A program made the position numbers and the translations under genes. Source: Mesorhizobium jarvisii (lineage in GTDB: Bacteria; Pseudomonadota; Alphaproteobacteria; Rhizobiales; Rhizobiaceae). Taken from it: 64,000 nucleotides of DNA. Shown here one piece after another: positions 25,538 through 33,977 of this stretch (the first letter of the stretch is position 1; each line of letters opens with the position of its first letter). The notes beneath the pieces are model-generated. The model worked only from the letters and a program-made list of their open reading frames with translations, was not told the origin of the DNA and made no database searches. The stretch is taken from NCBI RefSeq assembly GCF_003601985.1, contig NZ_QZXA01000004.1:1-64000 (forward strand), given 5' to 3'.

Positions 25538-26799
25538 CCGTGCTCGATCCCAAGGCCTTTCTCACCTCCATCTTCAACGCCGCCGTTGCCGCCGCCGATC
25601 CGGAGCGAACGATCAGGGATCATCTGCCGGCCAGGCCGAAGGGTCGCACCATCGTCATCGGCGCCGGCAAAGGCTCGGCGCAGATGGCGGCTGCCTTCGA
25701 GAAGGTCTGGGACGGGCCGATCGAAGGGCTGGTCGTCACGCGCTACGGCTATGGCGCGAAATGCGAACGCATCGAGATCATCGAGGCGGCGCATCCAGTG
25801 CCGGACGCTGCCGGATTGGAAGCCTCACGGCGACTGCTGGAAAAGGTCCAGGGCCTGACGGCGGACGATCTGGTCGTGGCGCTGATTTCCGGCGGCGGTT
25901 CGGCGCTGCTGCCGTCGCCGGCGGCCAACCTGACGCTGGCCGACGAGATTGCCGTCAACGAGGCGCTGCTTGCCTCCGGCGCGCCGATCGCGGCCATGAA
26001 CACCATCCGCAAGCATGTCTCGACCATCAAGGGCGGCCGGCTGGCCGCCGCTGCCTGGCCGGCCAAGGTGGTGTCGCTGGTTGTCTCCGACATTCCCGGT
26101 GACAACCCGGCTCTTGTCGCCTCCGGTCCGACGATCCCCGATACCGGCAGCCGGGAAGACGCGTTGGCGTCGATATCTGCCTATGGCATGAAGCTGCCGG
26201 CTTCGGTGATGGCGCATATCAGTTCGCCGGCGGCCGATGCGCCAAACCCTGGAGATGAGCGTTTTTCGCGCAACGAAGTGCATCTGATCGCCTCGGCCGG
26301 CGTGTCGCTGGAAGCGGCAGCGGCGGAAGCCAAGCGGCAAGGGATAGAGGCCGTCATCCTCTCCGATGCCATCGAGGGCGAAGCGCGTGAGGTCGGCGGC
26401 GTCCATGCCGCCATTGCCCGCGAAGTGGCGACGCGCGACCGGCCATTTTCGAAACCGGTGCTCATTCTCTCGGGCGGCGAAACAACCGTGACCTTGCGGG
26501 CAAAAGGCAAGGGCGGCCGCAATTCGGAATTCCTGCTCGCCTTCGCCCTTGGCATCAACGGCGTGCAAGGCATTCACGCCCTGGCCGCCGACACCGACGG
26601 CATCGACGGTTCGGAAAACAATGCCGGGGCCTTCGCCGACGGTTCGACCGTCTCGCGCATGCGCGCTGCAAGCGTCGATGCCAAGGCAATGCTGGCCGGC
26701 AACAATGCCTGGACGGCGTTCAATGCAGTTGGCGATCTTTTCGTGCCGGGGCCGACCGGCACGAATGTCAATGATCTCAGGGCGATCCTGATCCGATAG
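25534..26799 (+). CDS. Glycerate kinase (MOFRL/GckA type)
   Basis: A 421-residue kinase of the DUF4147-MOFRL family, which phosphorylates D-glycerate to 2-phosphoglycerate. Signatures are VIGAGKGSAQMA (about residue 39), LISGGGSALLPSP (about 112) and, in the MOFRL domain, LILSGGETTVTL and GGRNSEFLLAFAL. The ATG at 25534 overlaps the upstream stop as ATGA. Glyoxylate from ureidoglycolate can reach glycerate through tartronate semialdehyde, so this enzyme plausibly closes the ureide route. The enzymes in between are not in the window. It is convergent with udgX, only 9 nt away. Confidence 0.9.
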   Translation: MTVLDPKAFLTSIFNAAVAAADPERTIRDHLPARPKGRTIVIGAGKGSAQMAAAFEKVWDGPIEGLVVTRYGYGAKCERIEIIEAAHPVPDAAGLEASRRLLEKVQGLTADDLVVALISGGGSALLPSPAANLTLADEIAVNEALLASGAPIAAMNTIRKHVSTIKGGRLAAAAWPAKVVSLVVSDIPGDNPALVASGPTIPDTGSREDALASISAYGMKLPASVMAHISSPAADAPNPGDERFSRNEVHLIASAGVSLEAAAAEAKRQGIEAVILSDAIEGEAREVGGVHAAIAREVATRDRPFSKPVLILSGGETTVTLRAKGKGGRNSEFLLAFALGINGVQGIHALAADTDGIDGSENNAGAFADGSTVSRMRAASVDAKAMLAGNNAWTAFNAVGDLFVPGPTGTNVNDLRAILIR

Positions 26800-26808
26800 G
26801 CGACCGGT

Positions 26809-28284
26809 TCAGGCAACCATCAACCGCTTCACCTCTCTCATATCCCGCAGGAAACGCTCGCGCTCGGCCTCCTTGTCGGCCGGCTCATGGATGCGCAGGA
26901 TGAAGGAGGGATGGATGGTGATGAACACGCGCAGGCCATCCTCTCGTTCGATCACTTGGCCGCGCATCTTTGTCACCGGTATGGCCTTGCCCAGCAAAGA
27001 CAAGGCAGCCGTAGCGCCGAGCGCCACGGCAAGATCCGGTTTGATCAGTGCGAATTCCCTGTCGATCCACCAGCGGCAGGCCTGCACCTCACCGGCATTC
27101 GGCTTGGAATGGATACGGCGCTTGCCGCGCGGCTCGAATTTGAAGTGCTTGACCGCGTTGGTAACGTAGACTTTTTGGCGATCCACCTCCGCCTCGTCGA
27201 GGATCGCGTCGAACACCTTGCCGGCCGGACCGACGAAAGGTTTGCCGGCGAGGTCCTCCTGATCGCCGGGCTGTTCGCCGACGAAGATGACCTTGGCATT
27301 GTCAGGCCCTTCGCCGAACACGGTCTGCGTCGCATCGCGCCATAACGGGCAGCGGCGGCAGCCTTTCGCGGCCTCGCGCAGCTCGGAAATGCTGCTGGCG
27401 GCATCACCTCCCGGCGTCTGTGTCGGCTCACGCTTTGGCCAATGCTTTGCCTGCACCTTGGCGTGGTGCGGTGCGGGCGTTGTCGGCATTCTGGCAATCA
27501 TCTCCTTGGCGGCCTTGTCCGCTCCTGCGATCAGCTCTGGAATGAGCGAGGCCTCGGGAAGGTTCCGCCAATATTTCTTCGGCATCTCCTTCTGCATGGC
27601 CTTCACCTTCAGCCGCGCTGGATTGAAGATGTTCTCGAAATAGGTGCGCCACAGCGCCTCGGTATCATCCTCAGTCGGAGCATCGCCTTTGGCCGCACCC
27701 GGCCCGATCGCCAGCCTTTCACCATCCCAATCGGCGGAGGTGTGCGGCGTCAGGATCGTCCAGCGCATGCCCGTGAAGCGCCTGACGAAGAAATCCGCAT
27801 TGCGCTCAACGATGAAATGATCAGGCTCGAACCAGGCAACATAACGCTCCTCGGCGCCATCGCCTATCTTCCGGAAGCGCACGAAGGCATGCATCTTGTG
27901 GCTGTCGCGCCGCACCGCTTTTTCCATGGCCTCAAGCCGCCTGGTGTCGGGATCCGAGGCGATCGACAGCAGCTTAGGCTCGCTGCGCAGCCGCCACAGC
28001 ATCCGGTAGAGAAAGGCGAACCGGGTGGGATCGGAATGGCAGAAGGCGGTTTCCGCCTGCCCGATGAAGTCGCGCGGCACCACGAGTTGTGAGCCTTGCG
28101 GCGCGGCCGGCAAATCGTTCCGCGTCCGGTCCGAACCGGCCGCGACATGCCAGCTGATATCCTCGGGCCTGACCTCGTTCAGCGCCAGGCGACGGGCCGC
28201 GTCGCGCCAACCGGCAAAATCGGTCTCGCTTTCGAGCAAGACACTGTATCGGGCAAGGTTGAGCTCGGCCGACGGCATGGTCAA
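26809..28284 (-). CDS. UdgX-type uracil-DNA glycosylase/binding protein fused to an N-terminal TIGR03915-like domain
   Basis: A 491-residue two-part protein. Residues about 297-491 are a family-4-like uracil-DNA glycosylase with UdgX hallmarks: GEQPGDQED, the extra loop KRRIH whose His forms a covalent bond with uracil in mycobacterial UdgX, and HPSFILRI near the end. A four-Cys iron-sulfur set is suggested by GCRRCPLW and later Cys residues. Residues 1 to about 265 match what I recall as TIGR03915 (putative DNA metabolism protein), here fused rather than separate. The start overlaps the upstream radical SAM gene as ATGA, so both are co-translated. It probably acts on uracil-containing DNA. 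Confidence 0.88.
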   Translation of the reverse strand: MTMPSAELNLARYSVLLESETDFAGWRDAARRLALNEVRPEDISWHVAAGSDRTRNDLPAAPQGSQLVVPRDFIGQAETAFCHSDPTRFAFLYRMLWRLRSEPKLLSIASDPDTRRLEAMEKAVRRDSHKMHAFVRFRKIGDGAEERYVAWFEPDHFIVERNADFFVRRFTGMRWTILTPHTSADWDGERLAIGPGAAKGDAPTEDDTEALWRTYFENIFNPARLKVKAMQKEMPKKYWRNLPEASLIPELIAGADKAAKEMIARMPTTPAPHHAKVQAKHWPKREPTQTPGGDAASSISELREAAKGCRRCPLWRDATQTVFGEGPDNAKVIFVGEQPGDQEDLAGKPFVGPAGKVFDAILDEAEVDRQKVYVTNAVKHFKFEPRGKRRIHSKPNAGEVQACRWWIDREFALIKPDLAVALGATAALSLLGKAIPVTKMRGQVIEREDGLRVFITIHPSFILRIHEPADKEAERERFLRDMREVKRLMVA

Positions 28285-29516
28285 AACAACGACAGCTGTT
28301 CGCAGGAACGCACGATGGTGTCGCGCAGGCCGGTTTTGTCGGTGACAGCGCCTGGCGACCAGCCTTCGGCGATGATGAATGGCCGAAGCTTGGCGATCGA
28401 CTGACAGATCCGCCCGACATCTTCGAGCCGCATTCGCCGGTGGCGCCGCGTCTCCAGGATTCTTGCCACCACCTTGGTGCCGAGGCCAGGCACGCGCAGC
28501 AGCGCCTCGCGATCCGCGCGATTGATGTCGACTGGAAACTGGCCTCGATTGCGCAGCGCCCAGGCGAGCTTCGGGTCGATGGCGAGATCAAGCATGCCAT
28601 CGCTGCTGCCGGCCAGGATTTCCGGCTGCGAGAACCCGTAAAAACGCATCAGCCAGTCGGCCTGGTAGAGCCGGTGTTCGCGCATCAGCGGTGGCTTCTG
28701 CAGCGGCAGCGACGATGACGAGTCCGGGATCGGACTGAAGGCCGAGTAATAAACCCGCCGCAGATGATAGCTGCCATAGAGCCGCGCGCTGGTGTGCAAT
28801 ATGCCGTCGTCCGAGGTCTTGTCGGCGCCGACGATCATCTGCGTCGACTGGCCACCCGGCGCAAAGCGTTCGCGCTTCTTGGTCCTCAGCGTCGGCTCGG
28901 CCTTTTCCTCTATCTTCTGGCGCAGCCTGGCCATGGAAAGACGGATCGTTTCCGGCTTCTTTTCCGGCGCCAGTTTCTTGACGCCCTCATCGGTGGGCAG
29001 CTCGACATTGATCGACAGCCGGTCGGCATAGAGCCCCGCCTTCTCGACCAGTTCGGCAGAGCTTTCCGGAATGGTTTTGAGATGGATATAGCCGGAAAAC
29101 TTCTCTTCCAGCCGCAGCCGTCGCGCCACCTCGACCATCTCGCCCATGGTTTCATCCGGCGAGCGGATGACGCCTGAGGACAGGAACAGTCCCTCGATGT
29201 AGTTGCGCCGGTAAAAATCCATGGTCAGCTTCACCACCTCGTCGATGCTGAAGCGGGCGCGCCGTACATTCGAGGACGAGCGGTTGATGCAATAGCTGCA
29301 ATCGTAGATGCAAAAATTGGTGAGCAGGATTTTCAGGAGCGAGATGCAGCGGCCGTCCGGTGCATAGGAATGGCAGATGCCCATGCCTTCGGTGGAACCG
29401 ATGCCGCCGGATTGCTGCGAATCCTTCTTCGCCGAGCCCGATGAGGCACAGGAAGCATCATATTTGGCGGCGTCGGAAAGGATCGCCAGCTTTTCACGGA
29501 TGGTGAGAGCGCTCAT
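28281..29516 (-). CDS. Putative DNA modification/repair radical SAM protein (TIGR03916-like)
   Basis: A 411-residue radical SAM enzyme. The 4Fe-4S motif C-x3-C-x2-C is at residues 69, 73 and 76 (CIYDCSYC), preceded by a conserved DASCASSGS block and a GICHSYAPDGRC segment with further Cys residues. Near the C-terminus a helix-hairpin-helix (RVPGLGTKVVARIL) suggests DNA binding. I used the ATG at 29516 because the family motif begins right after it; longer starts at 29564 and 29591 remain possible. The family usually sits beside TIGR03915/UdgX genes. The reaction is unknown. Here it overlaps udgX by 4 nt. Confidence 0.86.
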   Translation of the reverse strand: MSALTIREKLAILSDAAKYDASCASSGSAKKDSQQSGGIGSTEGMGICHSYAPDGRCISLLKILLTNFCIYDCSYCINRSSSNVRRARFSIDEVVKLTMDFYRRNYIEGLFLSSGVIRSPDETMGEMVEVARRLRLEEKFSGYIHLKTIPESSAELVEKAGLYADRLSINVELPTDEGVKKLAPEKKPETIRLSMARLRQKIEEKAEPTLRTKKRERFAPGGQSTQMIVGADKTSDDGILHTSARLYGSYHLRRVYYSAFSPIPDSSSSLPLQKPPLMREHRLYQADWLMRFYGFSQPEILAGSSDGMLDLAIDPKLAWALRNRGQFPVDINRADREALLRVPGLGTKVVARILETRRHRRMRLEDVGRICQSIAKLRPFIIAEGWSPGAVTDKTGLRDTIVRSCEQLSLF

Positions 29517-29601
29517 CCGTTCATGATATGTTCTGGGCAACTGCCGCACTACCTCATTTGACATAGGCGGCGAAAAAGTGATCGCCGCCATCTCAAGGTC
29601 C

Positions 29602-31017
29602 TCACACCTCGTGCAAATAGAGATGGTAATCCAGTTCGCTGACCGTGCGTGCCACGCGCAGATATTCCGACTGTTTGATCGCCACGAAGGTGCGGTGCAA
29701 ATCCTCGCCGAGCGCGCCTTTCAGGAAGCTGGAGGCCTTGGCCGCTTCGATCGCGGCGCGCCAGTCCGCCGGCATCGTCGTGCGGGTAACGGCTGCTTCA
29801 TAGCCGTTGCCGGTCGTTTCAGGGCCGGGATCGAGCCCTTCGTCGAGGCCTTTGATGATGCCGGCCAGTACCGTCGCGGCGATCAGATAGGGATTGGCGT
29901 CGACGCCGGACGGCCGGTGCTCTATGCGCCGGTTCTTGGCGTCGCCAGCCGGCACGCGCAGTGCCACCGAGCGGTTGTTGACGCCCCAGGTCGGCGCCAC
30001 CGGCGCATAGGATTGCGAGACGAAACGCCGCCAGGAATTGGCGTGCGGCGCAAACACCAGCATCGATTCCGCCATCGTCTGGATCAGCCCGCCGAGACCC
30101 TGCAACAGGGGTAGCGACCAGCTCTCGCCGCCGGCTTCGGTAAACACGTTGCGGCCAGCCTTGTCCTGCAGAGAGACGTGGAAATGCATGCCCGAGCCGG
30201 CATATTTCTCGATCGGCTTGGCCATGAAACAGGCGGTCACGCCATGGCGGCGCGCCTGCGCCCGCACCAGCCGCTTCAGCATGACGAGGTCGTCGGCCGC
30301 CCGCATCACATCCTTGCGGTAGTTCAGCGTCAGCTCGTACTGGCCGGGCGCATATTCCGATATGACCGTCTCGGCCGGAATGCCTTGCGCCTTGGCGGCG
30401 GCATAGATGTCTGAGAACAGCGGTTCCATGCCGTGCAGGTGGTCGACGGAATAGACCTCCGTCTTGCCCGAGACGCGGCCATCAAGCACGGCGCGCGCCG
30501 GCTGCACCTTGCCGTCGGCGTCTCGCTCATTGGCCAATAGGAAGAATTCCAGCTCGAAGGCGCCGGCCGGGTAAAGGCCCTTGGCCGCGAGGATCTCGAC
30601 CTGCCGGGCCAGCGCCAGGCGCGGGTCCGACGACATCGGCAGGCCGTCGAGGTGATACATCGCCATCAGCACCTGGCCGCGCGGCGGATTGGTGCCGTAG
30701 AGGGGCACCAGCGTGCCGGGGATCGGCCATGCCCTGAGGTCGCCGTCGCCGGTCGTCCAGATCAGTCCGGTCTCGTGCACGTCCTCGCCGGTGATGTCGA
30801 GGCCGAGGATCGAGATCGGCATGTGCCGCCCGCCCTCGAAAATGCTTTTCAACTCATGCCGGCGCACGATCTTGCCGCGGCCCACGCCATTGGCGTCCGT
30901 CAGCACGATATCGAAGGCTTCGATCTCGGGATGGGCGTCGAGAAAGGCTTGCGCCTCGGTGGGCGAAGACCCCGACGGGGAGGTCACAAAGGCATTGTCC
31001 ATGGCCGCTTGTCTCAT
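29602..31017 (-). CDS. Glutamine synthetase-like gamma-glutamyl ligase (PuuA-like)
   Basis: A 471-residue protein of the GlnA fold. Visible are an N-terminal beta-grasp part with LTDANGVGRGK, then the ATP-grasp-like core with EFELEFFL (as GAFELEFFL), a SEYAPGQYELTL strand, the GSGMHFHVSL block and NRRIEHRPSGVDANPYL. These resemble gamma-glutamylpolyamine/amine synthetases rather than housekeeping GlnA, since no adenylylation-type C-terminus is seen. The gene overlaps the aminotransferase by 4 nt (ATGA at 31017). A second ATG, five codons in, is possible. It probably glutamylates an amine as the first step of its breakdown. Confidence 0.82.
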   Translation of the reverse strand: MRQAAMDNAFVTSPSGSSPTEAQAFLDAHPEIEAFDIVLTDANGVGRGKIVRRHELKSIFEGGRHMPISILGLDITGEDVHETGLIWTTGDGDLRAWPIPGTLVPLYGTNPPRGQVLMAMYHLDGLPMSSDPRLALARQVEILAAKGLYPAGAFELEFFLLANERDADGKVQPARAVLDGRVSGKTEVYSVDHLHGMEPLFSDIYAAAKAQGIPAETVISEYAPGQYELTLNYRKDVMRAADDLVMLKRLVRAQARRHGVTACFMAKPIEKYAGSGMHFHVSLQDKAGRNVFTEAGGESWSLPLLQGLGGLIQTMAESMLVFAPHANSWRRFVSQSYAPVAPTWGVNNRSVALRVPAGDAKNRRIEHRPSGVDANPYLIAATVLAGIIKGLDEGLDPGPETTGNGYEAAVTRTTMPADWRAAIEAAKASSFLKGALGEDLHRTFVAIKQSEYLRVARTVSELDYHLYLHEV

Positions 31018-32396
31018 GCCGCAAGCTTTGCCGCAACAGCGCCGAAGGCGCTGATCAGCCGGTTGACCTGTGCGCCTGACGTCGCCGGCGAGATCAGCAT
31101 CATGTTGTGGAAGGGCGCGATCAGCACGCCACGATTGACCAGCGCGACATGGATGGCGGCCTCCAGTTCCGGCGCATGCGCGGTCTCGGCTTCGGCGCCG
31201 TTGCGCAACGGTCCGAGCGCGCAGATGAACTCGACGCGGGCGCCGACGCGGGCAACATGCCAGGGCAGGCGATAGTGGTCGATCACCCCGTTCAGCCCGG
31301 CATCCAAACGCCGCGCCAGATGGTCCATGCGGTCATAATTCTCCGCTGTCATCACCTCTTCGAGCGTGGCGCGCATGGTGGCGAACTGCAGCGGGTTGGC
31401 CGACAGCGTCGTGCCCATGCCGGAATAGCCGGGTTCCTTGGTCCTGTTGTACTCGGCATAGCGCGAGGCGACTTCATCGCTCATGCCCCACACGCTTGCC
31501 GGCACGCCGCCGGCGATCGGCTTGCCCAGCACGAAGAAGTCGGGGTCGAGCCCGTACTTCCCGGTGTAGCCGCCGGGGCCGGTCGAGATCGTGTGTGTCT
31601 CGTCGATCAGGAGCAGCGTGCCGGTCTCGCGGGTCAGTCTGCGCAGCGCGTCGTGGAAGCCGGGGTCGGCCAGCACCATGCAGGAATTGGTCAGCACCGG
31701 CTCGGCGATGACGCAGGCCACATCCCTGTCCTTGAGGGCTGCTTCAAGGGCTGCAACATCGTTGAACTCGATGACTTTCGCCGTACGGGTCAGGTCACGG
31801 AACTCGCCCGCCAGTCCTGGCCGGTTGACCGGCTTGCCGTCGATAAGCCGCACCATCGTCTCGTCGACCGAGCCGTGGTAGCAGCCGTTGAAGACCAAGA
31901 TCTTTTCGCGCCCGGTGACGGCGCGGGCGACGCGCAGCGAGAAGCGGTTGGCGTCGGTCGCCGTCGTCGCGATCTGCCAGAATGGCAGGCCGAAATGCTG
32001 CTGCAGCAGCGGCCCGATGGCAAGCGCGTCTTCCGAGGGCAGCATATAGGTGAGGCCGCGCCCGGCCTGGCGGCGGATGGCCCGCGCCACCGGTGGCGGC
32101 GAATGGCCGAACATCGAGCCGGTGTCGCCAAGGCAGAAATCGTCGAGCCTGTTACCGTCAATGTCGGTGATCGCAGCGCCCTTGGCGCTGTCGACAAGGA
32201 TCGGAAATGGCGTCGGCCAGTCGTTCATCCAGTGCATCGGCACGCCGCCGAAGAAGCCGGGCAGGCCGTTGCTGACCTTGGCCTGCGATTTCGGCCGCGC
32301 CTTGCGGAAGGCCGCGCCTTCGGTCTCGCGCAATTCTACGATGCGGTCACGGCTGATGCCGCCGATGGACGTCTTTGAACCGTCGCTGCTGTGCAT
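31014..32396 (-). CDS. Class III PLP-dependent aminotransferase
   Basis: A 460-residue aminotransferase of the class III fold, close to glutamate-1-semialdehyde aminomutase-like and omega-amino acid enzymes. PLP-site motifs are FNGCYHGSVDE, LLIDETHT and FFVLGKPIAGGVP, where the Lys binds PLP. The N-terminal MHWMNDWPTPFP segment and a THDIDGN-like ITDIDGNRL block fit the family. It is transcribed ahead of the glutamine-synthetase-like gene with a 4-nt overlap. The pair suggests amine or omega-amino acid catabolism; the substrate is not readable from sequence. Confidence 0.86.
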   Translation of the reverse strand: MHSSDGSKTSIGGISRDRIVELRETEGAAFRKARPKSQAKVSNGLPGFFGGVPMHWMNDWPTPFPILVDSAKGAAITDIDGNRLDDFCLGDTGSMFGHSPPPVARAIRRQAGRGLTYMLPSEDALAIGPLLQQHFGLPFWQIATTATDANRFSLRVARAVTGREKILVFNGCYHGSVDETMVRLIDGKPVNRPGLAGEFRDLTRTAKVIEFNDVAALEAALKDRDVACVIAEPVLTNSCMVLADPGFHDALRRLTRETGTLLLIDETHTISTGPGGYTGKYGLDPDFFVLGKPIAGGVPASVWGMSDEVASRYAEYNRTKEPGYSGMGTTLSANPLQFATMRATLEEVMTAENYDRMDHLARRLDAGLNGVIDHYRLPWHVARVGARVEFICALGPLRNGAEAETAHAPELEAAIHVALVNRGVLIAPFHNMMLISPATSGAQVNRLISAFGAVAAKLAA

Positions 32397-32552
32397 GAAA
32401 ACCCCTCTCGTCCGTCCCTCTTAGCCAATCCATGTCCGCAACCGCAATTGGCCGCGCGCCTGCCCTGCATTGGCTCAGCCTGCTCCCGCGGCGCTTGACC
32501 GTGCTGGCGAAGTCAGCGCCAATATGAACGGGAATGAGGTGGGGGAACAAAA

Positions 32553-33005
32553 ATGCGGACGATCCTCTGTGTGGCAATGCTACTGGCGTCGGCCGGCACT
32601 GCCGTCGCCTCGGGCGGCATCTGGTGCAATGTCGACGACAGGGCGGTGACATTCGACGTCGGCGCCGGTGTCACCCGAGGCATGGGCGGCCCGACCTTCA
32701 ATTTTCGCGGCGATCTCGAAATCAAGGCGAGGCTGGCTGGCGATGGATTGCGCAAGACGGTGTTCGAGGATTCCAACCTGACCCAGTACTGGCTGGACGA
32801 CAAGGAACTGCGGCTGAATATCTACCACGAGCACGAGGTGGCCAACGCCTTCAATTCGGTCGAGCTGACGATCCTGACCAAGGCCAGCGACGAAGGCGTC
32901 TATGACGGGCAGTACACGCTCGCCGTCTATGACAACGCCGCCGACACGGACAAGGACGGCAAACCGGTGGAACTGACGGGCAAGGTGTCGTGCGGGGCTG
33001 AGTAG
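32553..33005 (+). CDS. Secreted protein of unknown function
   Basis: A 150-residue protein with a clear Sec signal peptide (MRTILCVAMLLASAGTAVAS, cleavage near residue 20). The mature part is about 130 residues with two Cys (near the start, WCNV, and at the end, VSCGAE) that could pair. It has acidic and beta-strand-like composition (FRGDLEIKARL, LNIYHEHEV). I do not recognise a named family. It lies divergent from the aminotransferase and convergent with the MarR gene, with no operon partner. Confidence 0.75.
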   Translation: MRTILCVAMLLASAGTAVASGGIWCNVDDRAVTFDVGAGVTRGMGGPTFNFRGDLEIKARLAGDGLRKTVFEDSNLTQYWLDDKELRLNIYHEHEVANAFNSVELTILTKASDEGVYDGQYTLAVYDNAADTDKDGKPVELTGKVSCGAE

Positions 33006-33023
33006 GCTCGCCGATCGGTTGTG

Positions 33024-33455
33024 TCAGCCCGCCTGCATCGAGGCGATGGCGCGCCGCATCAGGTCGAGGAACACCAGCCGCTCGTCCTCGCTGAAACCGG
33101 TCAGGGCCACCTCGTTTTGTGAACGCGCGGCCTGTGTCGCCGGCTCGCGCAGGCCAACGGCCTTCGCGGTAAGATGGATCGACTGCGAGCGCCCGTCTTC
33201 GGGGTGCAGGCGTCGTTCGATCAGGCCGTCACGTTCCATGCGGATCAGCGTGTTGGCCATCGTCGCCTGTTCGACATTGAGACGCTGCACGAGTTCGCGT
33301 TGCGTCAGGCCGTCTTCATCCCACAGCGCCAGCAGCGTCATGAACTGGGCGGGCGCCAGGCCAAGCGGCCGGATGCGCTGCTGCAGGCCGTTGGCAAACA
33401 ACCGCGCCATGTGGTTGGCCAGGAATCCGGCGGATCGTTCTTTCTGAAATGTCAT
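33024..33455 (-). CDS. MarR-family transcriptional regulator
   Basis: A 143-residue winged-helix repressor. The DNA-binding part covers about residues 35-100, with LTQRELVQRLNVEQATMANTL as helix-turn-helix and RRLHPEDGRSQSI as wing. The ATG at 33455 follows a GGCAGG element. It diverges from a small membrane protein gene, and the 64 nt between them contain two palindromes described separately. MarR proteins usually bind such sites as dimers and autoregulate, often relieved by a phenolic or oxidant ligand. The ligand is unknown. Confidence 0.92.
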   Translation of the reverse strand: MTFQKERSAGFLANHMARLFANGLQQRIRPLGLAPAQFMTLLALWDEDGLTQRELVQRLNVEQATMANTLIRMERDGLIERRLHPEDGRSQSIHLTAKAVGLREPATQAARSQNEVALTGFSEDERLVFLDLMRRAIASMQAG

Positions 33456-33475
33456 GCCTGCCAGATAATAGTTGA

Positions 33476-33509
33476 ATAGCATGCTATGCAATGATATATA
33501 GCTTGCTAT
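33476..33509. promoter_or_regulatory. Twin palindromic operator, probably for the adjacent MarR repressor
   Basis: Two copies of ATAGC-N2-GCTAT are present: 33476-33487 (central CA... as ATAGCATGCTAT, a perfect palindrome) and 33498-33509 (ATAGCTTGCTAT). Their centres are 22 bp apart, two turns of the helix, so two dimers would bind the same face. They lie in the divergent gap between the MarR gene and the membrane protein gene. The second copy ends one base before the Shine-Dalgarno GGAG (33510-33513). Confidence 0.75.
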
Positions 33510-33519
33510 GGAGATACAA

Positions 33520-33975
33520 ATGAAAACCAAAATTCATGCGGCAGCGGGCGCCGTCGCGCTCATTACGGTTTCGGCTTTTTGGCTGTCGACGGCTACGGCC
33601 GAACTGCTCGGCGACGCGGCCGCGATCACAACGGTCAAGAACTGCGTTCTGGCCGGCATGGTGGTGCTCATCCCGGCGATGATCATTGCCGGCGCGTCTG
33701 GCTTCTCACTTGGCAAGGGCTGGAAGAGCCCGGTCGTGGCACGCAAGAAGTGGCGCATGCGCATCATTGCCGCCAACGGATTGCTGGTGCTGGTGCCCTC
33801 GGCCTTCCTGCTCAGCAGCTTTGCCACGGCCGGTCGCTTCGACAAGTTCTTCGTAGTCGTCCAGGCGATCGAGCTGGTAGCCGGCGCAACGAACATCGCA
33901 CTGTTGTCGCTCAACATTCGCGACGGGCTGTCGCTGCGGCGCAAGCCTCTTCGGCTGGCCACGCGAGCGCGGTGA
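33520..33975 (+). CDS. Small integral membrane protein, MarR-linked
   Basis: A 151-residue protein with about four membrane segments: residues 8-30, 47-66, 83-103 and 115-135. Between helices lies a basic cytoplasmic loop with KKWRMR, and the tail RRKPLRLATRAR is also basic. I start at 33520 because GGAG lies six bases upstream; an ATG at 33508 would fall inside the second palindrome. I do not recognise a named family. It diverges from the MarR repressor and is the likely target of it, so a role in transport or stress tolerance is plausible but unproven. Confidence 0.78.
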   Translation: MKTKIHAAAGAVALITVSAFWLSTATAELLGDAAAITTVKNCVLAGMVVLIPAMIIAGASGFSLGKGWKSPVVARKKWRMRIIAANGLLVLVPSAFLLSSFATAGRFDKFFVVVQAIELVAGATNIALLSLNIRDGLSLRRKPLRLATRAR

Positions 33976-33977
33976 GG

